DNA of 64,000 nt. Source: Apoda limacodes. Its lineage: Eukaryota; Arthropoda; Insecta; Lepidoptera; Limacodidae. A program made the translations under genes and the position numbers. The notes beneath the pieces were generated by a model. The model was not told where the DNA came from, searched no databases, and saw nothing but the letters and a program-made list of their open reading frames with translations. Below are positions 10,765 to 22,077 of this stretch, in pieces. The stretch is taken from positions 15,456,001-15,520,000 of the forward strand of contig OX291555.1 of assembly GCA_946406115.1 (NCBI GenBank). The letters are read 5' to 3'. The number at the start of each line of letters is the position of its first letter. Within the stretch, counting starts at the first letter, position 1.

Positions 10765-10990
10765 ATTTCTGGACATTACGCACAGCGCCATCTGGTACCT
10801 AACTATGTAAAGCTTGTACGATGGAGACCGGACAACGGATAAGTACTACAAATACCTATATAAGTACTTACTTTTTATTGTTAATACATACCACAATATA
10901 AAGATAGAAAATCCAGACTCAAAACAAACATATAGGTAAATAATATGTTTGTCCTGTGCGGGGATCAAACCAGAAGAGAAATATAGCCCT
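10765..10990 (-). mobile_element. SINE family 2, antisense, partial
   Basis: Read on the minus strand it starts near a degenerate B box (CTGGTTTGATCCCCGC, 10959-10974) and runs to CCGTTGTCCGGTCTCCATCG near 10822, then AAGCTTTAC. The same order is seen at 47955-48165. This is the layout of a tRNA-derived lepidopteran SINE without its 5' head. Confidence 0.6.
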
Positions 10991-11285
10991 TTGTAGAATT
11001 GAATTTAAGGTGAGTAAATCCAATCTAAATAATAAAAAAAAAACGTAGATACTACATTATAATTCCAAGGCCAGTATTAGCAAAAACATAATTCAACAAA
11101 ATTTTGTCGATAAAAAAAATTATAGACACCTCTACTTTATGCCAATTTTCGATTTATTATTATAGCGGCACTTACATATTGATGCTGCTATTAACAAATT
11201 TTAAATGCAAGTGATAATATTCAAGTTATTAATATTTAACGTTTCTCGCCCATACTACGTTAATATTCCGTGTTATTATGTAAAA

Positions 11286-11727
11286 TGTGTCTGGCTTTAT
11301 GCCTCCTCTAGAGGAGTTGACCAGATTTAACTAGCGCCTCGTTAATAAAATAGCTTATTACTAGATTAAATTACTGAATATTATATTAATATAAAATATT
11401 AACTTTTTTTAAAAATTACGGGTTGCATAAAAAGGAAATTCAAATGGCGGCAGTCAGCCTCAGGCAGCAAGTTGGCTCTGGTCAGCGCCTTAAAAAAAAT
11501 ATAAAACCTTTTAACTGTAAAGTTAACCCCCCTCTAATAAATCCTTGCTAACGTACAGCAATGGCGTTTGGTATATATTACAGGAAAAAAAGTATACATA
11601 CCTATTTACTTTAATTCAATATACTGTGGTAAGTGGTATATGTAGATATTATAAAAATATACCTTACCTTAACTTGGCCTCAAATAATCAAAAAGGATTA
11701 ATATCCTGAGGAAGCAGCCAGACACAG
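11286..11727. mobile_element. Candidate MITE with TGTGTCTGGCT ends
   Basis: Left GTGTCTGGCTTTATGCCTCC (11287-11306) is similar to the reverse complement of GAGGAAGCAGCCAGACACAG (11708-11727). About 440 bp of AT-rich interior with no ORF. Ends are imperfect, so confidence is moderate. Confidence 0.5.
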
Positions 11728-12177
11728 TCAAGTCAACTACCTTATACACTTCAAGTAATGTTACTAATAAATGATCGCCAGCAACACTAGATTGCCTAAA
11801 ATAACCGCACTGCAAGTGTTTATTTTAAAAATAGTGATGGGAACAAAATAACAAGTTTCCCGTTTTTGTCAAACTAGTTATCATTGATAGTAATGACCGC
11901 CGTTGGGATACAAACTATGTGATGATAATTACAAGAATTATTGCCGATATGTGAAAAACTTGTTTCTATTTTGTTGATAACGACACATTATTTTACTACA
12001 CGCCAGCTTTCATGATACAATATAAGATTTTATTTTCTATATACACCCATCATACGTACCCACTTACAAGCTGTAGTAATACAAAAATTAACATATCAAA
12101 CAAACAGTAGGTAATTTTAATGAGTTTTCAGTGAAAGAATTTTAATAAACTTAATTTAAAAGAAATAACAAAAATAT
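11728..12177. other. Unassigned AT-rich spacer
   Basis: No open frame, inverted repeat or recognised repeat seen; AT-rich sequence between a candidate MITE and a SINE. Confidence 0.4.
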
Positions 12178-12470
12178 GGGTCGGTGGTGGCCGAGGGGTT
12201 TCTAATTCATTTTGCGTCCACTCAGGACGGTGGAGGTTCGAGCCCGGCGTGTACCAATGAGTCTTTTTCTTAATTTCTCAAGTACATTGATTATTCACAC
12301 TAGGTCCTGGCTGTTCGGTGAAAAAAATCATCGTGAGGAAACCTGCATACATAAAAAAAAAAACGACTTATGTGAAGTCCACAGTCCGTACTATGGCCCA
12401 AATCAACCTGGGTGAGGGTAGACCGTGCCCTAAGAGTAGGGACGTATGAGGCTGATAAGGAACAAAAGTA
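12178..12470 (+). mobile_element. SINE family 1, copy 1 (tRNA-derived)
   Basis: Starts with a tRNA-like head: A-box-like GGTGGCCGAGGGGT near 12186 and B box GGTTCGAGCCC at 12235-12245. The body contains CATCGTGAGGAAACCTGCAT, GTGAAGTCCACAGTCCG and a TGAGGCTGATAAGGA tail. Copies at 27333-27575 and 35102-35345 share this order. Such elements are transcribed by RNA polymerase III and moved by LINE enzymes. Confidence 0.85.
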
Positions 12471-12850
12471 TTATTTTTAATTGTATTTTGTTACCATAAC
12501 ATATGAGTCCTAATTTACACTTTACAAACATTGTGCATTTAAATATAAAAGGCACTGACTACCTCTTAACTTGGGAGTCAGAGACTTTCAAATTCAAAAA
12601 TCATATCATAGACATAGACTGCAAAATGATAGAAATAATACTCTAATGCTTTATTTACAATAAAGATGCATTATGATTTCAGAATATAAAATAATAAAAC
12701 ACACGCACTCATGCACTCATTGTTCTAATATTAATAGATCATATTTGTAGGCAGGTACTTAAGGACACCAGAATAAAAATATAGCGAAACATTTCATTTG
12801 AATTATTTGTTTCATTTATATCTATATATTATTTATATGTAATAGTTATA

Positions 12851-13437
12851 TATACACACCGGCACAATTAGCGGAACACAAAAAAAGGATTTGAACGAAT
12901 GGCAGCAGGTTCTCTTTACTGATGAGTGCAGAGTTCTTTTAAAACAGATCGATGGGAGACAGCGAATATGGAGAAGCAAAGGAGAACGCCACATACAGTC
13001 TAATTTTGAACACACAGTGGCTTATGGTGGCGGCTCGATTATGGTTTGGGGAGGGATATGTTTGGGAGCTCGCACGGAGTTAGTGATAGTCACAGGAGGG
13101 ACCATGACAGCAGATCGATACGTCAGAGACATTTTAGAAGAACATGTTGTACCATTTGCCCCATTTATTGGTGACGACTTTATTCTAATGCAAGATAATG
13201 CTCGTGCTCATAGTGCACAATCGGTACAGGCATATCTGAGCCACTTAGGTATACCGGTGATGCAGTGGCCAGCAAATTCCCCCGATATGAATCCGATAGA
13301 GCATGTCTGGGACTTGCTAAAAAGAAGGGTTAAATCCAGAATGCCACCCAACAATCTGAATGATTTCGTCAAATATATGCGTTATTATCTCTTAGTTTCA
13401 CTTTTTTTCTGTTCCGCTATTTGTGCCGGTGTGTATA
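12851..13437 (+). mobile_element. Tc1-type element with deleted transposase ends
   Basis: Inverted ends: TATACACACCGGCACAATTA + GCGGAACA at the left (12851-12878) and its near-perfect reverse complement at the right (13410-13437), flanked by TA on both sides, as expected for Tc1/mariner target duplication. Between them a 180-residue frame (from 12891) keeps the catalytic half of a Tc1 transposase: FTDE, MQDNARAH and NSPDMNPIEHVWD, with 34 residues between the second Asp and the Glu (DD34E). The N-terminal DNA-binding domain and the last part are gone; the frame runs directly into the right end. Non-autonomous, but its ends look usable by a related transposase. Confidence 0.92.
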
Positions 13438-13539
13438 TAATATAGGTTCCTTATAACCCTATAAATATCAAGTATTTTTATAATGTAAAATTAGAAGGGA
13501 AGATCATTTTAGTAGCCAATGGTGTGTATAAATTACATT

Positions 13540-13800
13540 AAGAAACATTTAAAGTCAATATGAAAAAAAATATATTTCTATGTAATTTCATTCTTAATTC
13601 TAGCTTACACGGCTTACAATAGTAGCACGGCTGGTGACCATCCCCGTACGTGTGAGGTCGAGCACCGACAACCTTCATCGAGTGCGTGTAAGCAAAATTA
13701 AACCGTGAAGTGCTTCCGGTTTTGGCAGTGCTCCTCCGCGGTGGGTCTTTTCCGCATACCACGGGCTGCCAGCAACCCCCGCCCGCTTTTCAACACATAG
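13540..13800 (-). other. Unassigned GC-richer block
   Basis: A 74-codon open frame (13762-13538) with a CYYCKPC motif lies in GC-richer sequence that ends with GCTGCCAGCAACCCCCGCCC. It is not a domain I know, and no splice partners are visible. It may be an old mobile-element fragment. The rest of 13440-14232 is AT-rich with nothing I can name. Confidence 0.2.
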
Positions 13801-14232
13801 GCAAAAGCATTTTTACGAGCACACATGTGCAGCTTCCTTTCGTTACATATATGGCTTACAGATTAGATGACATTTTTGTATGTTGAGTTTATAAAAAACA
13901 GAATAACGTTGAAGTGTACCATAGAAAATAACCGTTTTAAAATTATGTATAATGATTTAAAGAATTTTCAGCCCAGCAATTAGGATAAAATCTACGTGTA
14001 GTACAATCCAAACGTATCCATTTTCACGTCACTACAGCAAAAATTTTAGTATCAGAAATTGAGTTTGTAGAACTATGAAACGTATAAAATATAAATAATG
14101 AAAACTATAAAAGCTATTTTTGTACTATTAGTGTCTTTTACAAAGTAAGACTTAAATATGAAGAAAAAAGTAATATTTTTTTTTACCTAGCAAAATTGAT
14201 CGACTTCACCACATACGACAACAAACACCTAC

Positions 14233-15042
14233 ATATCGACGGCGATGTACTAATATCTCCTATCTGACAAAATCTCAATTTTACAGGAGGTGAAAAAAAC
14301 GTTTAATTGCTTTAATAATTAAGTTACAAAAATGTATTTAATTATAATTAGACTATAAACATTGTAGATTAAAGATGTTATTATTAATTTTAGCCTAAAA
14401 TTATGTATTTCTGAGTTAGTGTTAGTTAGGAGTTCTTGTTTCGAATTTTGTGAACATCTGATTTATTATAATATAGTAGCTAGCTTCTATCTACATAAAC
14501 GTAAAAGTACCGGTACAAAATTTAGCTTAAATGTCACAATATGACTACAATATTAACATCTAAAAGCTGGGACATACTTTGTTGTGTAATTCTTTTTATT
14601 TTGGGAATTTTGTATCACAATTCACACAATTTTATAAAAAAAAACTCGTTGTAACTTCAAACACACTTAAACCAAATAAGCCAGTGTTCTGCTGCTAACT
14701 TTTGGTTACTCATTCTCATCGCACAATCCGCCGCTATCTTCCGTTTGTTACGTCTGCTTCAGTCAGGCGATCACGCGTTTTAATGCAGATAGGAGGAATT
14801 AGAAGCAATATTGACAACATTGAAACACTTAGGGGATATTACTTTAATCAGTTTAATCAGCGACATGTTCCGTTTGTAAACATAGGAGCTATTTCTACAA
14901 ACCCTATCTCAGCCAATTATGGTCTGAGAAATTAGAAGATTTTACCAGGCTGTGCGAAATTGAATTTTAAGTCGAACAGTATAAGAAACTCAATTTTGCT
15001 CAAAATGTCAGAAAGGAGGTATTAGTACATCGCCGTCGATAT
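14233..15042. mobile_element. 810-bp inverted-repeat element
   Basis: Left end ATATCGACGGCGATGTACTA then ATATCTCCTATCTGACA (14233-14269); the right end is its reverse complement with few changes (about 15006-15042). The interior has one 77-codon plus-strand open frame (14702-14935, starting HSHRTIRRYLPF) of unknown type. A DNA transposon derivative whose superfamily I cannot assign. Confidence 0.75.
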
Positions 15043-15339
15043 AGATATTTAACGCTTATGTTGTCAAGTAAAAACGGTTGTTTATACTTAACTTGTTGCG
15101 CACGTTACATCACTAGCCATTATATCAATTTAATCAAGCCGATAAAACATGAATGAAAATAGAGCGCTGATAAAAAAGGAACTAAAAACAACAATATAAA
15201 ATCAATGTATGTCTATACGGCAGTAGCGCCAAGCAAGTGGGAATCTCTTCATGACGCGGGTTGTATACGATTCGGGGAATCACCTTATTTATTACAAGAC
15301 CTGCATTCTTTACGGGGAAATTAAAATTTGTCTATACTC

Positions 15340-15905
15340 TATACTGATATTATAAAGAGGAAAGATTTGATTGTTTGTTTGTCTTGAATAGGCTCCGAAA
15401 CTACTGGACCGATTTGAAAAATTCTTTTACCATTAGAAGCCGACATTATCCCTGATGAACATAGGCTACTTTTAACCGCGGGAAAATGCTTCATTCCTAC
15501 GGGAAAACGGGAAATAGGACAACGGGTAGTAAGAATTATCCTTCCGTACATTCCTAATTACTTAATTACGTAATAACTTTCTTTTTCACATAACTTCTAC
15601 ACGGCTGAACCAATTGGTTTGAAATTTTGTATGGGTATTTCGATGGTTTTCTGGATGATTTAAAAATACAATTAGACTCGGAAGGTGGCGCTGCTGTTGG
15701 TATGTCAACTATTAAACGGCTTGACCGATTGGGTTGAAATTTTGTATGTGTACATCATGGTTTCACAGACACGAATGTAGTATGCCATTAAAGAGGGAAG
15801 ATTTGATTGTTTTTATTCTATAATTGAGGAGTTGCCGTAAGAACCTACGCCGATAACGAAATTTAGGGCGGGCGAAGCCGCTGGCAGAAGCTATCCTAAA
15901 TAATT
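15340..15905 (+). repeat. Lepidopteran dispersed repeat, sense copy
   Basis: Landmarks: CTACTGGACCGATTTGAAAA (15401), CATAGGCTACTTTTAACCGC, GGCTGAACCAATTGGTTTGA, TATAATTGAGGAGTTGCCGT (15820) and end GGGCGGGCGAAGCCGCTGGC + AGAAGCTA (15865-15892). The second half (15590-15895) matches, inverted, 26400-26705. The 60-70 codon frames here are chance. Confidence 0.7.
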
Positions 15906-17200
15906 TCTTTATTTTCATATCTTCTTTCAGCCGATTTAGTTTCATAAAAGAAACAAAAAAAAATAGTAAAAGGTAAACCTTAATTCCATATTTCCCATAG
16001 CCACCAACTTTAGTCTAAAAATTCATGAACGGCTAAGCGCGGTGCTCGACAAACTTGCTTTGGATTTTTTTAATCAGCTATGTAGGTACCTATGTCAACT
16101 AAAATATGCAAGTAAAATATGCAGTTTAATGCAACGTATTTATTTTATTTTAAAAGCTTTTACTTAACTTGCCTCGTTGTTTTTGTGTTAAGGGCTTAAT
16201 TTAATTCAGCCAATATCTAGTGTAAAACGTTGATGATCGGTCAATAATCGGGTTCGGAAGTGGATGTGCGGAGCCTGCTGCCATAGGATTTGACGCGCGG
16301 CGACTACTTTGATTCTACCTACACCTACATAATTAATACTTTGTCATTTACTTACTTATGTTATACGTAGTGTATAACAAAAGAAACTGACTGTCTGATT
16401 TAATGACATATCAACGCACATCCCAAACCGCAGGGACTAGAAACTTAAAATTGGGCATGTAAATTCTTTACTTGACGTAGGGCTCCATAAAGAAAGGATT
16501 TTGAAAAATTTATCCTCTAAAGGTGTAAAATAGGATTTGAAAGTTTGTATTAAAATATGTCAATTTTGAAGCTTATGCATAAAAATTCTTATTTAGTTAT
16601 CAGTACATTGTTTGCACAAAGTTAGTACAAGTGAGCGATTACCGATGAGGGTGTAAGTAGTTTGAGTTTTTTGTAGTTTTAATACACACGAAGCGGAAAT
16701 TGTATTTTCAGTCGAGTGATAACATAGATCTTTACACTACAAATGGGAGGATAATAAATTATAATAATTATAGTTTTAATTTAGTTAACAAATAATAATT
16801 GATTTTTATATACATAGATGACGCTGTACCGAATAATTACATGCTATAATTATGTTTTCTGTTGTTTGTAAATAGTATTTTATTTTTTTCAAATTGAAGC
16901 TGGTTCACTATTATAATCACAAATGGCCTGTACCAAATAAAAAGAAGCTATTAAGTTTTTCGTCAGCTTTCAAATAGAAAGTGCTTTTTTTATTATTGTT
17001 CTCTTGCCTATAATAATCTTTGCAAACACGTACCCCCAACCCTATTTTTGACTAGGCATGAAGAAGAGCATGTGTAGTGTAAATTAAGATTAACGTGATT
17101 CACAGTTTTTGAAATATCTACAAATATCGAGTGTATTGAGAGAGAACAACACTATCCACTGTAAGCAAATTTAGCCAGAAGTCAAGACAAGACAAGTTAT
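15906..17200. other. Unassigned AT-rich sequence
   Basis: Mostly AT-rich with a GC-richer patch at about 16250-16315 and a repeat-like patch at 16380-16500. I see no exon with convincing splice sites, and no inverted-repeat element. Confidence 0.35.
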
Positions 17201-17804
17201 AATCGAAAAATCGTGCAGTATCGCTATAGAGAGAGTGTTTTCGAAACACTAGTGGTAGACCATAAATATAGAAATGGTAGACTTTATTGCTCATGTTTCG
17301 AAAACGCAGTACCGTGCGCGTCGGCTGGAAAACTCTACACTAAAAATCGTTTGTTTTTTGTTTGTGTGTGTGAGGTTTCTTTTTTATCAAAGTCTAATAC
17401 TTATGCTATTATTACTTTTATTTTCATTTAACTTACTCGCTGTTGGTTATACAATTAAGAATCTTTGTAAGTGTTTATTGAGGGTATTGAATATTGAAAT
17501 GTTTTCATGTTGAGTTGAGAGTTTCATAAAACAAAAAAGGGAAGATACGGTTCGTTTAGTGTCGATAAAACAAAGATTGAGCTAAATACAACTACAAGAA
17601 GGTACTTTTACCCTACATCTACATTTTTGATTAAGTACAGATGCATAGGACATAACAGAGGCAGAGATAGATAGAGATATATAGTCTGTAGACAGAACGA
17701 GATAACGGGATATTCGTCAACACACCCATAATACTCTGAGAGAAACAATTTTTGGGTATTCCCCGAACTGAGTGATCGCAAGGTACCATCAACTTAAAAA
17801 TAAG

Positions 17805-17880
17805 TATGATAAAATATTATAACCTTACAAATCCGCGGAAATTTTTTAGCTGATTTGCAAGGTAATTATATTTTATCATA
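17805..17880. repeat. Hairpin, 29-bp arms
   Basis: Left arm 17805-17833 (TATGATAAAATATTATAACC ...) pairs with right arm 17852-17880, four mismatched positions, with an 18-nt GC-richer loop (CGCGGAAATTTTTTAGCT region). Could be a small palindromic repeat or a folded RNA. 17200-17800 contains no gene that I can support. Confidence 0.6.
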
Positions 17881-18170
17881 ATAATGAATTTCTGCAAAGT
17901 AACGCCTGATTCTATCAATAAAAAAATAAGTCCAAATAAATAAGAACACAAAAATTATATTTAATATTTATAGTCATTTTTACGCAAAATCAAACAGGTA
18001 TAGCTTAAAAAAAACACCTATCCAAAGTGAAACTATTTTTTTTTTTTTATTTTAAATAAATTAATCATTAAATTATTCCCGACTCAATTAATACGTGATA
18101 AGGAAAAACTAATAAAATCTAATGGGATAACCCTTGGTGATAAATTATGCAAAAAATAACATCAATAGAT

Positions 18171-18820
18171 TCTTTTATTTTTTTTTTTTTTTTTTACCAT
18201 TAAGGTGGCAAACAAGCACACGGTCCGCCTGATGGTAAGCGGTCACCGTGGCCTATGGACGCTTGCAACACCAGAAGTATCACCCGCGCGTTGCCGACCC
18301 TCCAAAAATCCAATAACTTCTTTCTTGAAGAACCCCATACTGTAGTCCATAGAGAAAACCTTGGCAGGGAGCTCATTCCACAACCCAAGCGTTCGCGGAA
18401 AGAAGTTTCTCTGAAACCGCACTGTACGCAACCATTTTGGTTCTAAAGTGTGAGAATGAATTCCCTGCCGATGGCGAGCGGTGCTATGGTAGAAAGTAGC
18501 CGTGGGCATAATTTCGATCAATTTCTCAGAACACATCCCATTGCACAAGCGGAAAACACACGCAGGGAGGCAAAGTCTCTCCTCAGACTTAAGGGTTCGA
18601 TACGGCAAGTGAGTTTGGGATCGTCGACATTTCTCACAGCCCGTCGTTGAACCGAGTCAAAAGGTCCAAGCTGGTATCCGGGTGCACCTGCCCAGAGATG
18701 GCAGCAGTACTCCATATCGGGTCGCACTTGTGACTTGCAAAGCAGCAACCTCTGCCCCGACGTGAAGTACTGCCTCGCTCTGTTGAGTACACCTAGTTTT
18801 TTGGACGCCAGCTTCACCTT
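18171..18820 (-). mobile_element. Non-LTR retrotransposon family L, 5'-truncated copy
   Basis: Minus strand: starts at the KLASKKLGVLNRA segment (18815), continues through QRLLLCKSQVRPDMEYC and WAGAPGYQLGPFDSVQRRAV, and ends in the family 3' end CACCTTAATGGT plus a poly(A) of about 25 (poly-T at 18171-18196). Encodes only the C-terminal part of the ORF, with frameshifts. It is oriented head to head with the copy at 18840-20255. Confidence 0.92.
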
Positions 18821-18839
18821 ATCTAGTTACATTATCTAT

Positions 18840-20255
18840 TAAAATACAAATCTCTAAGGTGATGCAGCCTGTGATCAACACACAGCTTCTAAGATACCTA
18901 GAAGTACACGATCTGGTCAGTGACCGTCAATATGGCTTTCGCCACGGTCGCTCGACTGGTGACCTTCTAGTGTATCTCACACGCCGATGGGCACTAGCCA
19001 TTGAGAGTCAGGGGGAGGCATTGGCATGTAGCCTGGACATAGCGAAGGCGTTCGATCGGGTCTGGCACCGGGGTCTTCTGTCGAAGTTGCCATCTTACGG
19101 AGTGTCCGAGGGTTTGTGCAAATGGGTAGCTAGCTTTTTCTCCGGCAGACGCATACGAACCGTAGTTGACGGTAGTTGCTCTGATAGCATGGACATTAAT
19201 GCTGGTGTCCCGCAAGGCTCTGTGCTGTCTCCTACGCTGTTTCTACTGCATATCAATGACATGTTGGACATCAACAACATACATTACAATGCAGTTGACA
19301 GTTACTGGAGACGCTTTTTACACGGGTCGTGCAAACATCCCTCGTTCCGTTCTGAAGGAAAACCGCGGAGAACTTGTGTCTCAAATCGAGACCGCACTGT
19401 CCCAGGTCTCTGACTGGGGACGGGTAAACTTGGTCCGATTCAACCCTACAAAGACACAAGTGTGCGCGTTCACCGCTAAGAAAACTCCATTCACTGTAGT
19501 CCCACAATTCCAGGACACTCCCCTCTCCATCTCCAAGAGCATTGGGATCCTTGATGTCGACATCTCCAGCGATGTTCAGTTCCGAGATCATTTACAAGAG
19601 TGTAAGTTTAATTTAAGGTGAAGCTGGCGTCCAAAACACTTGGTGTACTCAACAGAGCGAAGAAGTACTTCACGTTAGGGCAAAGGTTGTTACTTTACAA
19701 GTCGCAAGTTCGGCCCCATATGGAGTACTGCTGCCATCTCTGGGCAGGCGCACCCGGATACCAGCTTGGCCCTTTTGACTCGGTTCAACGACGGGCTGTG
19801 AGAATTGTCGACGATTCCAAACTCACTTGCGGAATCGAGCCCTTAAGTCTGAGGAGAGACTTTGCCTCCCTGTGTTCTACCGCTTATACAATGGGTTGTG
19901 TTCTGAGGAATTGTTCGAAATTATGCCCACGGCTACTTTCTACCATCGCACCACTCGCCATCGGCAGGGAATTCATTCTCACACTTTAGAACCTAAATGA
20001 TCGTGTACAGTGCGGTTTCAAAGAAACTTCCTCCCGCGAACGCTTAAGTTGTGGAATGAGCTCCGTGCCAAGGTTTTCTGCAAGGACTACAGTATGGAGT
20101 TCTTCAAGAAAGAAGTTATTAGATTTCTGAAGGGTCGGCAACGTGCAAGTGATACCCTTGGTGTTGCAAGCGTCCATAGGCTACGGTGACCGCTTACCAT
20201 CAGGCGGACCGTAAGCTTGTTTGCCACCTTAGTGGTATAAAAAAAAAAAAAAAAA
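18840..20255 (+). pseudogene. Non-LTR retrotransposon family L, reverse transcriptase copy
   Basis: Longest copy of the family. From 18859 the frame holds RT motifs: SDRQYGFRHGRSTGD, CSLDIAKAFDRVWH (first catalytic Asp), then NAGVPQGSVLSPTLF. The catalytic F/YADD motif is damaged: at about 19288-19300 the first Asp of the pair reads Val, and an extra T shifts the frame. Reading continues in another frame (TGDAFYTGRANI..., 19300-19610), breaks again near 19605, and resumes at KLASKTLGVLNRA. The 3' end at 20200-20255 has CACCTTAGTGGTATA and a poly(A). 5' endonuclease part absent. Copy and reverse-transcribe elements of this type insert by target-primed reverse transcription; this one is dead. 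Confidence 0.93.
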
Positions 20256-20419
20256 AATCGTACCTAGGTTATTTAAGTCTAGGCACTTACTGACTTACTG
20301 AATTAGTCAATTCAATATATACCTATATATGGTCTAGTGTTTCTGGCTCTAATTAAAGTTAACCTTACCCCCTCTGCTGACCACACAGTTACAATTACTT
20401 ATTTATTATTAATACAATT

Positions 20420-20602
20420 TTATTTAGAGAATTTATTTAGTGACACTACTGTTTCTATTTGAAAGACATTGTTGCCAATTCTAGTAATACTCAAAGTGGA
20501 GGGGATTGGTGATGCTGGTGCGCTGGGTATTGGTAGCGACGGTAAATAGATGGGTTGCTGCGTATCACAACTATCTGACGTACTCTCACAGGCTTCATCC
20601 AT
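20420..20602 (-). CDS. Candidate 60-aa small protein in the last exon of a spliced transcript
   Basis: Not recognised. ATG at 20602-20600 has a strong start context (AAC before, G after) and an in-frame TGA lies upstream in the same exon. The protein starts MDEACESTSDSCD, continues with a Pro/Ser/Ile-rich stretch (LPSLPIPSAPASPIPST), and ends STL-SITRIGNNVFQIETVV-type sequence and a Lys. The exon has an acceptor (TATTTCAG, after 20632). Upstream on the same strand are an 18-nt micro-exon 21330-21347 (AG before, GTAAGT after) and a first exon ending at 21606 with GTAAGT. AAATAAA overlaps the stop, giving a polyadenylation signal. An overlapping frame starting in exon 1 (MRGLKS...) is also open through all three exons for 58 residues, so which frame is translated is uncertain. 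Confidence 0.42.
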   Translation of the reverse strand: MDEACESTSDSCDTQQPIYLPSLPIPSAPASPIPSTLSITRIGNNVFQIETVVSLNKFSK

Positions 20603-21329
20603 GTTACGTGGCAGAAAAGATCATGGAAAATCTGAAATATGAATATTAAATAAATATAATGAAAAATGGAACCTATAAAAATAGATTCCTATAAAAAATT
20701 TCGTCTTAAGTTCTCTCGCTCTCTAAAACACCAAAGAACTTTCATATTTATTTATGCAAAAATGTAATATTTTCTACTGTCAATGCTATCACTACAAAAA
20801 ATGCTACTGAGGGTATTATCAGAGAAATGCATGTTTCCATCAATCACGCAAGCGGATTCGTGGAACTAATCTGAGAGAGTCGCCTGCGTCTTGCGTACGA
20901 AATGTATAATGTAAAGTAAGCTGCCCTCAGTGCCCCCTCTTTGGATCCGCCCTTGCCCGAAAGTGACAGACTACTTTAATCCCGATATGTTTTTCACGGA
21001 GCACTATTTCTTAAGTCGTAATGGACCACCGATTGACTTAATTTTTTGGGACTGACAAACACGAGAATTTATATAAAACACTTTTAATCCTCATTAGAAG
21101 TGACCACGGGAATATATTTTTTTTCAAGTAATATCTTCACATCGCAACGGTTCAACAACAGGGAGACTTTTAAGCAGCAGGGTAGCTGGCTGGAGGGACA
21201 GATAATACATAAATCCCAATTCATTTAAAAATGATATCGTAGAAAATTGTCGGAATCATATGGCTATAAAAAAATTCCACTGTTTGCTTATAAACTTACA
21301 ATATAAATGTATCAATTGAAATAACTTAC

Positions 21330-21347
21330 AGATTTGCGGTTATGCAC
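21330..21347 (-). other. Candidate 18-nt micro-exon
   Basis: On the minus strand CATAATACAG precedes and GTAAGTTATT follows an 18-nt segment. It lies between the first exon (donor at 21605-21600) and the terminal exon (acceptor at 20632) of the candidate transcript. Its length is a multiple of three, so inclusion or skipping keeps the frame. Confidence 0.4.
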
Positions 21348-21605
21348 CTGTATTATGAGAAGCGAAAAAACTAATAACACTTTATTAACATGTAGGTACC
21401 AGGTTGCCTTACAAATAGCATTTTTTTGCAATATAAAGCTACTCTAATATAGTTGTTTCAAATTTATAAGAACCGTGATCTTACCACACGAGTTTATGCT
21501 AATAAACTTGCAATTTAAAAGTCTGTTATTGTGTAATAAACACTAATTAGGTTCCTACGACACGCTGGTTTTAAGACGAGTTGAAAGTCGAAAAACAATA
21601 CTTAC

Positions 21606-21725
21606 TGACTTGAGCCCTCTCATAAATATCTTCCTCAACCTCTATAGTATACAAACACTACAGGTCTGGGTCATACAAATTTAACTGCACCATTTTACGA
21701 CTACTAGTTTAACAACAGTAAAACA
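21606..21725 (-). other. Candidate first exon of the minus-strand transcript
   Basis: Ends with TCAAGTCA and the donor GTAAGT (21605-21600). Holds a short upstream frame MVQLNLYDPDL stopped by TAG, with further open codons after it in the same frame. The 5' limit is a guess. It is divergent from the serine palmitoyltransferase small-subunit gene about 350 bp away. Confidence 0.35.
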
Positions 21726-22077
21726 CATCAAAATTCAAGTATTTGTTTAAGCGCTGATATTTGACAGTGACAGATAAAACAACTAAAAAAAAAAGAAAAA
21801 CCATGCTATGAGCGGTGGTTATTTGTAGTCACTTAGTTAAAGTTGGAGGTCGAATATAGTCGTGGTTTATCGTGCCTGGACCGCACTCAGTGTGTTTAAA
21901 AACAAATAAATTAATAATAAAATTTTTGTTTGTAATTTAGAATTTTATGAATTTTTACATGGTGATCAAGTAGCCTTTAAAAATCCTTCATATATCCCTG
22001 TTCTCAGTAAAGAAATAATAGCCACAAAAACATAACAAAAATTTATTTGACAGCTTTAGCTTTGTACATAACCTAAA
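21726..22077. promoter_or_regulatory. Shared divergent promoter region and 5' UTR
   Basis: The interval separates the candidate minus transcript from the plus-strand SPTSS gene. An initiator-like CTCAGTG lies at about 21887 on the plus strand, matching the insect TCAGT type. AATATCAGCG on the minus strand near 21765 could serve the other direction. No TATA box. Inferred from layout, not measured. Confidence 0.35.

Noticed and set aside
17213..17513. Overlapping 72- and 79-codon plus frames
   Set aside because: No domain and AT-driven Phe/Leu/Tyr content; no splice partners.
18171..20255. Single twin-primed LINE insertion
   Set aside because: Both halves have their own 3' end and poly(A), so these are two separate insertions.
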